NCBI GenBank assembly: GCA_021029095.1
Contig: JAJOHG010000002.1
Coordinates: 868,001 to 932,000, forward strand
DNA: 64,000 bases
From: Phellopilus nigrolimitatus
Taxonomy: Eukaryota; Basidiomycota; Agaricomycetes; Hymenochaetales; Hymenochaetaceae
Direction of reading: 5' to 3'
Shown here: positions 11,749-23,729 of the stretch, in pieces
How the letters are laid out: every line of letters begins with the position of its first letter
Position numbering within the stretch: position 1 is the stretch's first letter
Notes under the pieces: model-generated
The model's input: the letters and a program-made list of their open reading frames with translations, nothing else
Told to the model about the DNA's origin: nothing
Databases searched by the model: none
Program-made: the position numbers and the translations under genes

Positions 11749-12981
11749 GGTGGTTGTAATGGTTTTCGAGAGACCTGGTCCTGCGGGGTAGGCGAGCGCA
11801 GTCAGGTTGCTTTATACTGTTCCATTCTCCCTAGTGACGTTGGACCTCGCGACACAGTATCAGCACATCAGTACCCCCATTCTTCAAAGTCTTCACGTCT
11901 TCACATATGCTCATCGGGAGGCTCATCCGCGTTTACAGCTCCAAGCTCAACTGACGGAGATATAAGCCAGAAACAGACTGTCTGACGTCTTGAACCAAGT
12001 GTCGGCGGAAGCAGACTGAGTATAGCACACTTCTGTCGACATCGATTTCATGAGGAAGGTGCATGCACCGGAGATTTTGCGATGCCTGAGATGGGATAGC
12101 TCCTCTAAGGATAGTCTGAGATCTAGTCTTGAATGGACACGAGAAGGGAATTGTCCCGAAGTCGATGGCCGTGTGCCGCGAGGCCTGTGGCCGCTGGCTA
12201 CCACTACACCGCTAAGTGCTAGGCCGTCGGATGGTGCCGTTGCTGTCAATAATGCGGCATCAGGCCTTCATGCATCAGCTTTGCGAGCTTCGTGGCCATC
12301 TGCCGACGACGCTGCGCAAAGCACAGCCAAGTGGTGGCTTTGTCGAATGGTGACTGTGACTGTATGCGCCACGACTTCAACTTGGATGGGATCGGCATGC
12401 TCCTTCCTGTTCCGGACTCGGTGGCGGAACCCGAGGTAAGCAATCACAAGGCGTTTACAGTGACTATGTTGTCATCAGATACGATCTCTTGGACGTGAAG
12501 AAACACAGTATTATCGGTACGCATTGTTCGTCCATTCTTCACGCGGTTTTTCGTTCAAACACGGGGTTGAGATGAAAAGTAAGCGCGAAGACATCGCCAA
12601 CAGATGCTTTGATAGGCAAGAGAGTATTTCAAGAAGATCTCCTATTTTGAATGAGCTTAAGTAATAGTATATCTTGGCCGTCAGTTTCTTAGAGAAGATG
12701 GCATCCTAAAGATAGAAGCATCCCCAAAACAGGCATGTTTGTTCGTGTCCGAGGGAGTCATTATGGGAAGAGATAGAGTAGCAAGTCATTTAAGAGTACC
12801 GTGTGTATCGTACTGAATGAGCAGCAGAGAAAGCGAGATCGTGGTCTCTGACCACGAGATCTTCAAATGGGTCAAAGCAGGTACGGCGAAACCGCGTCGT
12901 CGAACTTGGAGGGTGGACTGCCTCGTCTCCTGGAATGAAACTGTGCTTTGATGGCATAGCTTAGACATTCTAGCCACAGCT
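11749..12981. other. intergenic; no supported gene
   Basis: Open frames of 60-130 codons occur on both strands around 11950-12500. They overlap each other, lack recognisable motifs and do not join through convincing splice sites. One stretch near 12350-12430 reads CMRHDFNLDGIGMLLPVPDS on the + strand and looks slightly protein-like, but I could not extend it into a gene. Confidence 0.4.
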
Positions 12982-12983
12982 AC

Positions 12984-13005
12984 TTTATTTTATTTTATTT
13001 TATTT
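12984..13005. repeat. (TTTTA)n microsatellite
   Basis: About four TTTTA units lie in the promoter of the HMG-box gene, just upstream of its TATA box. They may act as a nucleosome-poor poly(dA:dT)-like element. Confidence 0.8.
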
Positions 13006-13017
13006 GGACCGATGAAA

Positions 13018-13025
13018 TATAAAAG
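13018..13025 (+). promoter_or_regulatory. TATA box of the HMG-box gene
   Basis: TATAAAAG lies 40 nt upstream of the ATG at 13065, so transcription probably starts very close to the start codon. It directly follows the TTTTA repeat. Confidence 0.55.
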
Positions 13026-13064
13026 GACTGCCCGAGATGGTCTTTGTACAAACAATAGATCAAC

Positions 13065-15135
13065 ATGAGTCCTCTGAATCAAACGCTCGGCAAGGACTAC
13101 GTTCCCACAGCATGGCTTTCTTTTCATTCTCCTCCTCATCCTCATACACCTTCCTCCTCCTTCTCCTCGTCTCAGCAGCGCCCGGCGCCCTCGACGCTCG
13201 CGACGCCAACTAGTTCTCCTTTCACGATGGTCGACCCTTCGAGCGCGAATGGTGACCACTCGTTCGCGGGCCCGGTGCGACGGCCACACCCGCGTGCCCG
13301 CTATGACCCGTTCCAAGGACAATCTCACGACTTTGCCCAAGACGCGCAGCTCGCGTCTACCGTCGACAACCAGTCAGTACTTCCAGTCCGCATGTTTTCC
13401 CCGGCCACCGATGCCCCCGCTGTCCCTACACGTCCACTGGGAAAGCAGCCTCCGCGTCCTCGCAATGCATGGATCATCTATCGCGGTGACAAGCTCAAGG
13501 AGGTCCTCGAGCAAGAGCCCGACCTCCGCGGCACGCCTCAGGCAGAGATGTCCAAACGGCTCGCTAAGATGTGGAAGGAGGAGTGCGCGGATATCCGTCA
13601 GAAGTATGAGCTAGAGGCCAGCATCGAGAAGGAGGAACACGAGCGGAACAATCCTGGCTACACCTTCAAGCCTATGAAAAAGGCCGATAAGGAACTCCTA
13701 CGCCAGGCCAAGAAAGCCGACAGGGAGCGCGAAAGGCAGGCCGCGAAGCTCAAGAAGGAAGTCGAGCAGCAGATACGGACTGGGCGCTTCCCTGCGAATG
13801 GCATGACTCGGGTGACGCTCGACGGTGAGCTCGCGCAAGGCAAGTCCGTGCAAAACGGCAACCTCCACAAGATGCTACAGGATCGCTTCGGTGAATTCGG
13901 GCCATCACCTCCCCTTTCTGAGTGCCCGTCGTCTGTCTGCACCCCTCTGTTGGGCAGCGACCTCTCGCTGGACGAACCGACCACCGATTCTGCTTCTACT
14001 ACCGTCAATTCGCCCTCGCAGGATGTTGACGCGCCTGCAAAGGACGCGCCAATGACCTTCTTAGGCGAGCACTCCATCGACGCGTCCCAACTGCCTGCGC
14101 TCTCTCTTCCGTCGACCATTACCGACTGGCACGACGCGTCGCGCTTCGGTTCGGCAATCCCCGATGGCGCGTTGCCTTGGTCACCTTCCGCTTTGGGTGA
14201 TGCCCTCATGAACGACTGGGTAAACGCAGGCTTCCCTCAGGGCCAACAGAATGTGCGCGCCCTTACGTCTCCCCAGCTTTCCGACCCCTAGCTAATTTTT
14301 TTTGTAGGATACCATCTTGACTGTGGACACTCTTACTTCGGCCGTCAATGCTTCTCCAGACGATGTCCATCACCCGGAATACTCCATGGCCGACAACTTC
14401 ACTTGCGACAATACGAACCCTTATGCAGCACAAGTTGTTTCGGGTGCTTCTGGCTTTGTAGCTCCATCCCAGCAGGGTGCTGAAGCTCCTTACATAAAAC
14501 CGTTCATGGACGACGCGATACCAATGGACCAGCCATTCTCGAAACTGTTCTCGATGGGCACAAGCATCGACAACGCCCTCTTTCAGGAGCGTGCCGCGAG
14601 CCAGCAGGGCTTGCGCGCGGTTGCGCCAGAACACTGTGTTACGTACCTCCCGAGCCCGCCCGAGTCCGCGCCCGCTATTTCACCTACGGCATTCCAGACT
14701 TCGTCGATTGACAATGACTTTGCGATGCAGCCTACGAATCTGTCAGCGTCAAGTTCCAGCCAGCCGCAGTTCTCCTGGGGATTGGAGCGTGCTATGCCTA
14801 CGGACCTGGGTCCACCTGGCTCTGATCAGCAGGTGTTCGACTTTGAGTTCGACAACTCCCTTCTGTTGTCAGATGTGGGCGCGTCTGGCTTCAGCTCGGA
14901 GTACAACTTCGGTTTGGAGGACACGACCATGCTGCCGATGTCCTTCGACGCACCTGGCTGCGCCTTTCAGTCGACCGAAATGCCTAATCCTCTAACGCCC
15001 GTGTCAGCTGGGCCGACGGCCGAGCAGCAGAAAAGGGTGGCTCCTATGCCGATGTTCGACTTTTCGATGCCTCCTAGCTCCGTGGACGATGCCTGGCAGT
15101 TCCCTGCGAGCTTTGGGGCTCCGAGTTCTACCTGA
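13065..15135 (+). CDS. HMG-box (MATA_HMG) transcription factor
   Basis: Two exons, 13065-14219 and 14308-15135, joined in phase 0 by an intron with donor GTAAAC and a T-rich tail before the acceptor; about 660 residues. The DNA-binding domain begins around residue 125: PPRPRNAWIIYRGDKLKEVL, then EMSKRLAKMWKEE, then HERNNPGYTFKPMKK. The PRPRN.(W/F)I.YR start and the NPGY(.)(Y/F).P end mark the sequence-specific MATA/Sox-type HMG box. It is followed by a long basic helix (KKADKELLRQAKKADRERER). The remainder is Ser/Pro/Asp-rich and probably activating. Basidiomycete proteins of this kind include regulators of mating and of development, but no pheromone, receptor or homeodomain gene is nearby, so a mating role is only possible. 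Confidence 0.88.
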
Positions 15136-15882
15136 TCATGCGTCATTCGGCCTCAGTGGCCGCGTTCCTTCGACTTAAATTGATTTTTACGCCCCTCGCG
15201 AGCTGCACACAACTCAATGATTTATAATCTCAGTATTTTCTCATGACGGATCCTTGATTGCTATGCTCCATCTGTTCCTATGCTCCATACTCCTCACCTC
15301 GCAATGCTTTCCTAGATCTTGCTTTTTTATATTTTCCCTCTCGCTTCGTCCTCGCTATGCTTTGATCTGCAGTCGTGTTCCGTCGTGTTTCGTGCGCCGT
15401 TTCATTTGTATACTGCATTGTACCATGGACGCTCTGGTCGTCTACCGTCTGCTTTCTAAAAACTCGACTTGTCTTTCCCTTATCGTCGTCGCTTTCAATC
15501 TGACTAGTCTATGCTTCATCGTTTTGTCTTTTTTTTTCTTTCTTTGGGTTTAAATTCCTACTTACTTCCTATCGTATCCCGGACCGCTAACTAAGAATCT
15601 GCATTCTGTTCCCTTCGTCATTCCTGTTCCTACTTTCTCCTCTTACTTTCCAACTTTTTTCTCTGTCGCATACAAATGGGTCTTTTTTTCTCCTGTTTTT
15701 GTAATATTTTGTCGAGCAAGCATATATGCATCCGGAATGAATACAAAAAGTGTTCTCGCCGCTGACGTTTTGTGCTACCGCGAGTAACCGAAATTGGGTC
15801 CGTTGCTGCCCGTCGCCGCAGTCTGGTTGCTATTCCGCTGCAGAGCTACGGTCCTCGACTCTTACCCCTAACTACTACAAAC
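15136..15882. other. intergenic: 3' UTR and promoter
   Basis: A strikingly T- and C-rich + strand, for example 15470-15545 and 15600-15700, between two same-strand genes. I see no gene. The pyrimidine richness fits the 3' end of the HMG gene followed by the CT-rich promoter of the copper transporter. Confidence 0.5.
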
Positions 15883-16691
15883 ATGTTTGACCACAGCGGA
15901 CACGAAGGGATGGACCACGGCATGCCCGACATGGACCACGGCGACCATGGCGGCATGGACATGGGCGGCAAGTGCGCAATGAGCATGCTATGGTGCGTAC
16001 AGACGTCTTCTCGCTCTGCACCGTGATTTCGCGCCTGCTGAAGCTGACCCACCCACCCGCAGGAACACGCAGATTATCGACACCTGCATCGTCTTCCCGC
16101 AGTGGCACGTCCGCTCGCACGCGTCCTTTGCGCTCTCGTTCCTCGCGATCGTCGCGCTCGGCGTGTTCTACGAGTGGCTGCGCGCGTTCTCGCGGGGTGT
16201 CGACCGCCGCGTCGCGCGCGCGCTCGCGGACGGGAAGGGGAAGGGCCGGGTGAGTCCCACCCCCGGCGCGGGCTTTGACGTGGACGAGGACGCAGCGTTG
16301 TTGACCGGCCGCCCCTCTTTCAAGTCCTCGCTGTGCGTAGGCGTTTCTTAGGCTCTTTCTACTCCATGTGCTGGCGTGCGCTGTTGGATGCGAACGTTGC
16401 TGACTGTGTTTAGGACGAACATCCCGACGCCTGCTCGTGCGCTCCGAGCGACGTTGTACGGCGCGACAGTCTTCCTGTCGTTCTTCCTCATGCTTGTCTT
16501 CATGACGTACAACGTGTGTATTCTATCCTCTCCAGGACTGTATCGCTCATAATGATTATTTTTTTCAGGCGTATCTCATTCTGGCCGTAGTTCTAGGCGC
16601 TGCAATAGGCCATTACTATTTGGGAGGACAGATGGACGTCGACAGCGTCCTTTATGGAGGAGCCGAGAACAAGGGAATGGCGTGTCATTGA
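15883..16691 (+). CDS. Ctr-family copper transporter
   Basis: Predicted high-affinity Cu(I) permease in the plasma or vacuolar membrane, acting as a trimer. The first exon is a Met/His/Asp-rich copper-collecting tail (MDHGMPDMDHGDHGGMDMGG). The next begins NTQIIDTCIVFPQWHVRSHA, leading into the first membrane span (SFALSFLAIVALGVFYEWL). A basic cytosolic loop follows. Span two holds the hallmark MxxxM (MLVFM) before TYN, and span three holds GxxxG (GAAIG). Introns follow MLW, SSL and TYN, with donors GTGCGT, GTGCGT near 16332 and GTGTGT. The end GMACH contains a Cys-x-His, a common terminal copper site. From here to 17119 (about 430 nt) lies convergent 3' sequence against the SNF2 gene, with no other gene seen. 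Confidence 0.93.
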
Positions 16692-17119
16692 TCTCTATTA
16701 ATTGTTTGTTACTCCATGGATACGTCCAGCATCTATCATCATTTGTGTACTTTTTAGAGAATCGAGTCCCCGGCGGAATATTTGGCTCTGAACAAAGTGA
16801 TGATCATGTCTTTCGTTCTTTCGACATGGCTGGTCGGGCGCATATTTTGCAGAGAATGTCGTGGGATACAACGATGTCACCGATGAGTATGGAACATCTG
16901 TCGTCTCAAATAAGCAACCTGTACTGCTCTTCGCAGTGGAAATCACTGGATCTATAGAGCGGGTTTTTATGCGCTTTAGTAAAGTAGTGTTCAGACTTTT
17001 CTTTCTATGTCAAATTACTTTTTTGGTTCAAGATGTCAATTCTAGCTGAGTATTGCGAGGTGAAACGATTAGGTCGTATCTTCATACTAGCGGATCGCGA
17101 TAGAAATCTGGACATGCCA

Positions 17120-20100
17120 TCAAGCAGTGTGGACGTGATTGTCGAGGGTAGTCTGTATCCGCGACTGCGTTGCCTCGTGTTGACGGACGCCAAACAGCTC
17201 GATAAGGTCTTGAGGGGGAATGAATAAGTTGCAAAGTGACGAGGGGCGTGATGTGCGTACCTTGCATACGCGCTTCCTTCTTCTGCCTTTGTGATTCAGC
17301 GCTTTTGATACCGGAAAAAGCCTGAATATAGCTTAAGCGACGATATCCCAGATCTCCGGACAATAGCAGATAAAAACGAACCTGGTTGATCAGCTTCTTC
17401 TTCTTCTCCTGGATATCAATGACTTTCGACTCCACGGTATTCTCGGCGATGAGCTGGTATACATGAACCTTCCTCTTCTGCCCGATCCTAGGTATTCGCT
17501 CAGTCACGTCTGAGGGAACATATTCTTTAAAACTCCTCACCGATTACATCTGTCGATGGCCTGGCTCTCGATTCCCTCCTGCCACCAACTGTACGTCCAT
17601 TTAGTAAAAGGGCTTTGCGCATTTTGACGCAGACTTACGGGTCCATTCTGTCATAAGATAGAAGATGTTAGTCGCAGTTTTAGTGGATGAGCTAGACGAT
17701 GCTAACAGGTATACGTTATTCGCGACGGTGAGGTTGAGTCCAAGCGCGCCAGCCTTCAGCGAAATGAGCATGACCTTCGGATTGATTCCGTCGAACGCGC
17801 TGTAACCAAGCGACTTCTTCGTCTGTGTATTCTTGGCCTTTCCCTTCCCCTTGTCTTTGCCCTTCCCTTTCTTGACCCACACGCTATCGTCGTCCTCCAA
17901 GAAGTCGTCATCGTCGTCATTGCCATTGCTAACAAACTCCCTGTCCTTCTCGTCATCTTCGTCGTCATCACTATCGAGGATGATCTTGTTGCTGCTCGCA
18001 TTGCTTCTGCGCCCCAGCGATGATACAGGCACAGGCGAAGGCTGAGGACGTTGTGAAAAGGATTGAAAAGAGTACTGGTCATCCTGGACAGGGATACAGA
18101 AGCGCTCGAGAGTCTCCTGACGTCTTTTAGCTGACATCTTCCCATCGAAGCGCGCGTAGGATATGCTGAAGAGAGCGAATATGAGAGCATGCCACACTAA
18201 CGACATTAACATAGCTTACCCGACTCTTTCGAACTCCTCAGCAATCTATATGTTAGACCATAGTCAGTTTTAGTTCATTTACTATGGTTCTGCATTGTTA
18301 CCTTGTCCAAGAACGAAGTGAACTGCGAAAATACCAAGGACTTCTCATTACCCGGCGTCAGCTGCAAAAGATGAACCAGCTGGTTGATCTTGGCCGAAGA
18401 ACCGATTCGCATTTCATCGTCTTCGTCGTCCTCATCTCGGGGTGGAGGTGCTTGTGTTAGCTCAGTCGGGGGTGGAGGTTCTATAAGATTAGCTAGGTTA
18501 ATCTCCCTCCTGTCCTATAAGAGCACATAGTATGAGCGAGGAGTTTTGTATCATAGTACGGCAAAAGTCACTACCATCGGGCACTTAGGATCTCTTAAGA
18601 TAACCTCTGTGATACTGTTGGATTACCAGATTAGCAAGCTTCGCACATAGGATCAATGATACCCACCACGCCAGACAAAAAGCATGTGCACAGCCAGTGA
18701 TCCTTGGCTCGTCCAGAATACTGAAGCATATAGGGCATTCTTCGCTGTCCTCTATCATTTGTGCTAGAATGGCCTGCAGGCGGACTTTATTCTGTGGCGT
18801 GATTTTAACGATATGCCCTGGCTGATCTTCATTGTTGGATTCTTGCATTTGCTCGCGATAGTCAGAGGGGACTAGACCAGGGTGGAGAACGATTTGACGA
18901 AGACGGGTAAGCATACTTAAAACATTGGTGGGGACCTGTCCAATAGATAAGTTGAGACTTAATATATAGAAAACAGTATATTACGGTTATGCCACCGTGT
19001 GCGTCCATATAGTTCTGGAATCTTTGCTGGGACAGGCCTTCGATATCATCGTAGAGTTCCTAAATTAACTTCAGCAAAAGAGTTTAGTAAGTAATTTAAG
19101 ACACACTCTCGCTTTAGGATCGAGCTGGACAGGGATTGTAATCATCTCAACCTGTTTATGAATCCAGTTAGCCAATTAACATATCGTCGAAAAGATGCTA
19201 TGGAAATAAATTACGCCGGGAAGAGGGACGAGGGGATTCCCTTCGCTGTCTTGCATCTTTGAAGAATGAAATTGATCATCTGTCCTTGAACTAGACAGCT
19301 TGACAGAGAACGCACCTCTTTCGTACGCCGAATGCAGATTTGATTCATCAAAGCCTGCAGAACGCTATAAATTTATTTCACGGACTGGCTTCAACTTTAC
19401 ATGACGACCTACCTTCAGCAACTGATAGCCTTCGGGCATACCATCCTTCAAAGGACGCAGCAGCAATCTCTTAAAGAAGTCTTCGCTATCGAGAGGCTTG
19501 CATATTTTCAAGAAAGAAAGGATGGAACCGAGGTCCTTTATAGCAGATATTAGTTGAGTTTCAAAAGTGATTGCCATAGCCATACCCTTGGTGAGTTAAT
19601 CTGTCAAGCAAATCAGTTAGAACGAGCGCGGATCCTGGACCGAGCAAACACGTACGATCGGCGTTCCAGTTACCACCCAACGGCGTTGAGCACTCAACCC
19701 GCAAACTGCCTTGGCTCCCTTTGTCCGGGGATTCCGGATGTTGTGGCCTTGTTAATGGATTGAGTATGATGTATCCAACCTAATAAATTCTGGTGGATAG
19801 GTTGATTGCTTACCTTCGTCGAGAATGACACGCTTTGGAGATAATTCAGTCTGACATTACGGATACATAAAACATTTTCTTCCTACCTTCCACTGAACAT
19901 CAAACACGCCTCTGGTATTCTTCTTCTGTTTCTTCGATGGACCTTGGCTCGAGTTCATCGCACTTCTGGCCACCGAGCCTGAGTCCGCATGCTCTTGTGT
20001 GACGACCTGGTACGTAGTGATAATAATATCATACTTTTTCATCTGCTCAGGGGTGATCGAGCGTGCGGAGCCATAATAAACATAAAACTCGATCGCATCG

Positions 20101-22286
20101 CGATGACAATGTTCCTTTATCTGGCCTTCCCAGTTCGAGAGAACGGAAAGTGGTACAACTAATGACTACTATGAGTCTAAGGATGCGCGAGATGCGAGAG
20201 TACTGACCGATCAACGTGGAGCGCGAGTAGTCTGGAGGAATGTCAGACTTGGTAGCAAGGATGAGAGCCAGCATCGTCAGTGTTTTCCCCTGGACGACAT
20301 TATCAGCAACAATAAATGCCCGTCACTAAAATACCTACCAGACCCATACTATCAGCGCACAGTGCGCCTCTGCCGAGCATAGGAACTTGCTCTTGTGGGG
20401 ACTTGGTGGCGACTGTAAAAGTTGATTAGGAGAAAGTCGTCATATTTAATCTGGAGCCGCTTACGATTGTAGTAGTAGGACTGTGCGGATAGGAAAAAAG
20501 TCAGTCCAGAATTCATTCAGGTACCAAACAAGTAGGTAAACCTTATTGCCGTTCTTCTTAAACAGCCAGAACTGCACCGGCTTGTCTGTCTCCTTCTTCG
20601 GAAGCTTAGGATACTCACGATCGATGCACCACTGCAAAGCTTGACTCTGGAAATCATCGTCTCAGATATGTATGGACAAATAAATTAGTCCGTACCTGAT
20701 GCTTGAGAAGATCAACAACTAAGTCACCCGTCGCAATGCCAGGCGGACAAGGGTGCACAGGTAAATTAAGGACATCCTCCGTCGAGCACAGCGTGTCCAA
20801 CAATGAGGTCCGTCGGCTTTCGTCGTCGACCTTTTCAAGATTGTTCAGCATCGTTTTAAGTTCAGCCGCCTTGCGCATCGCGTCCGCCTGGGCGACTTGC
20901 TGGACTTGCAGTTTCCGCTTTTGCTCCGCCGTCATTCCCCTCTGGTTTATCGCCTGAGATGGAGTGGGTGCCGCAGATGACTGGGAAGTAGACGGCCCGG
21001 AAGCGTTATACGTGCGAGGGGCTTGAGTGGATCCGGGAATGTCACGGGAGCCGTCAGCTCTGCTTGGAGGGAAGCCTCTCTGGCGCGGAGTCGCCCATAT
21101 TAGAAGTGGCTCTAGTTGATTGCGTTGATCGGAAGCTCCATAGATTTTGAGTGTCCTGAATCATTTGTTATGATAAAGTTTATATAAGTTTTTTGTTTGA
21201 CTTACATCGAAATCGAATAAGCGTGTCCAGTCACTTATTTGCTTGTTCAGAATTATGATAAGACAGAGTTGACAGAAAGCTTACAGTTTCCGTCGTGGAT
21301 GATTCCCTCTACACTAATGAGACGTCGGTCAAGGAGTGGAGCAAGCTTAGCTGCTATTGTGCGAGGGATGTGCCCGACTTGAGCTCCAGCGATATTCTTG
21401 ACTTGAATCGCATTTCTGTGGAAGACATGAATCGAGTCCAGGAAACATGAGATTCCCACATGGGCAACTTACCTGTCATATCTGTTCAGTGGCTCGCGAG
21501 TAAGCGTTACTTCCTCGCCCGGGCCAACCAGACCTAACAATGGGATCAGCATTCATTCACCAACCCACAAACGTGAAAACTCAACCTTTGTAGTACTGGA
21601 CACCAACGACCTGCGACGACATCATGCAGTATAGCTCGTCCTTGGGTTCTTCCTCTGAGTACTCTTCATCATTGTCGTCTATTTCTATTACATTGCCTTG
21701 CGTAATAGTTCCACCGTCATTGACCGACTGCGAGGACGACGGGACGCGCGTCTGCGACGAGCTCGGACCAGCCAAAGAGTCCGCCTTTCTCTTCTTTTGC
21801 GTTTTCACCGGTGAAGATGTCTGCGTGGGCTGGGTAATGCTTGAGCTCTTCGCGGATTCTGGGACGTCTGTGGGGTCGACGCGCTTCCGCGCAATAGCCT
21901 GGCGGATTTTCGCCTGGTCGCTCGGGCGCAGTCCTCTAAACCCAGGGATGCGCTCTAAGTCGAGCACTGCAAGATTCTGTAGGATTGCTGGCGTCACGCA
22001 GCCCCTTGGAGTGGAAATGTATCTGTTGTACTCTTTTGTTCTGCACCAAATAAAATGAAGGACTTACCAGTGTCTCCACTTCACTACCTCGCCGAAATCT
22101 CCAAAAGAAACTTGCCCGTAGCGAAGCACACCGAGCTCTATGTTTGAACCCTTGCACGGCAGAGGTCCGTTGCATTTCGCTCTAGATGACTTGCTATACT
22201 AAACGCGTGCAGATCCTGTCAAAATAACGCGACAAGAAAGACAATTCACAATGGAGAGCTACCTCGAGCATATGTGCCGCCGACAT
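17120..22286 (-). CDS. SNF2/Rad5-HLTF-type translocase with PARP-type zinc finger, HIRAN and RING
   Basis: A many-exon gene of roughly 1,100 codons. The start MSAAHMLE is split by a GTAGCT intron from YSKSSRAKCNGPLPCKG, IELGVLRYG and VKWRHWGCVTPAIL, which together form a PARP-type zinc finger. A polar linker and acidic patch follow, then a HIRAN domain (QVVGVQYYKG, NAIQVKNIAGAQVGHIPRTI). The ATPase half has Walker A DSMGLGKT (about 20345-20285), the ITTYQVV segment, DEGH in place of DEAH (as in HLTF) and VVTGTP. The RING has ECPICFSILDEPRITGCAHA and later DPKCPM. The second helicase half has ARFDGKMSAKRR, LISLKAGALGLNLT, then RIGQKRKVHVYQLIAENTVE. A long Asp- then Lys/Gly-rich insert (about 18000-17830) splits it. 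Relatives ubiquitinate PCNA and remodel stalled forks. End TGA at 17120-17122. Confidence 0.88.
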
Positions 22287-22662
22287 GTCGTTTTCTTGCC
22301 CCTCTCTGATGATGTTGAAATGTTGTTGTCGTACAAAGACGAGACTTTAGTTAACTGGATGGTGAGTGTCTGGGACAGAGTAGCGCAAAGCGCGTCGCGA
22401 GAAGTCACGTCGGCTAAACGCGTCGATCCAGCAACTCGGCGAACTCCAACGCGGCAATGCCCGCGACGTCTTTCGTTAGATTCTGCAAAGGAGAAGGAAG
22501 AAACCAAGAGCAGGTCTCAAAGCTTCACAGAATGCTCGCATCAATATCAATTCACGCAAACATAGCATACTTCAAATTGGAGTTAATTTTCATTTCTGCT
22601 GATACAATGCGATAATCTACAAGCTGTCCAGCACAACTCAAAGAAAGGTAGGATGAAGGCAA

Positions 22663-23552
22663 TCACGACTCAAACTGTAAAAAGAAAAAAAAAATCGCAT
22701 CATCAGGAAAGCTGGCTTGTCTTCGACGGCGGAAGCAAGAGACGTACTGCGGAAAGATATGACTCGGCAACTGTGCGAGCTCGAGCATTGAGACTGAGTT
22801 TCATTTCGCTGATCTCCTTGTCCACTTCCTCCATGAACTGGATGATAAAATCGACAATCTTGTGCTTAAGCATCGTCTCCGAGTGGTTGTTCGTGATTAA
22901 GAACGAAATATCGTAGCCCTGGGAACAGCAATTGTGTGATCAGTATCACTCGGGGAAGGCAGGCCGAAAGTAAACGGTACGAAGTCCGTGGCACTATTCC
23001 TTGTGAAGCGGAAGAAGCGGACTGTAACTGGTGACTCACGGGTACAGGTTTTCTTCGCAACACGATGAAGCTTTCCGCGCGCTGCATCATGAACCGGGTG
23101 AATTTATGACAGAGGATCCTCTCGATCTCGTCGGCCTGCTTTATCCTGATACTGAGGCGGATCGAGTTAATAGAGGGTTCGATAAGGACGCGTTCGTTCT
23201 CATTTCGTGATATCGTAAGGGGGTTGAGTAGAACTTCCTTCGAGGCCCTATGCGTAAGAATAGAGGTCAAATGATAGATAGATGGTAGCAGCAGCGGTTT
23301 ACGGGAGAACGCACCTGACCTCCACCTCCGGTTTGTTATGTCGTTCGACCACCTAAAGCTCGTTGAGAATGTGAGTATCTTTATTCGAAGCGATGCTATT
23401 TGCGAGTACGCACCTGGGAAGCGAAATCTTGTAAGGTCAGCGCAGCCGTCAATGTCGAGCGCACGGCCGCCAGGTATGGTCTGAGTACATTCGACTACCA
23501 TTTCTAAATCAGCATATTCCTTGGACATCGTAGATAACGACGAGCTCACCAT
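22663..23552 (-). CDS. ARPC4: Arp2/3 complex subunit 4 (ARPC4, p20)
   Basis: Actin-nucleating Arp2/3 complex core subunit. The joined product reads [136 protein letters not shown] and [19 protein letters not shown], matching the family over its whole length of about 170 residues. The first exon is only the ATG (23550-23552), followed at once by donor GTGAGC. The last codons depend on a final intron (donor GTACGT, T-rich tail). With it the protein ends SAFES at a TGA at 22663-22665; without it the stop is at 22703. The conserved terminal Phe favours the spliced form. Confidence 0.94.
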
Positions 23553-23729
23553 GATCGACAACGGCGGCGAGTCGCAGCTACTGTACTACTGTAGGCAGTC
23601 TGTAGGCAGTGTAGATGACGATGCACGTGTGTGTGACCAACGGAGTCTGAAAGGACCCTGAACGCCCTTCCAAAGCATTCCGAACTCACGCGCCAACCAT
23701 CTCAAAAAAAAACTTCGTGTCCAGAAAAA
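23553..23729. promoter_or_regulatory. divergent promoter, ARPC4 / FKBP
   Basis: Only 177 bp separate the two start codons. It includes an imperfect direct repeat near 23590-23612 (CTGTAGGCAGT twice). No TATA box is seen at the expected distance. Confidence 0.5.
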
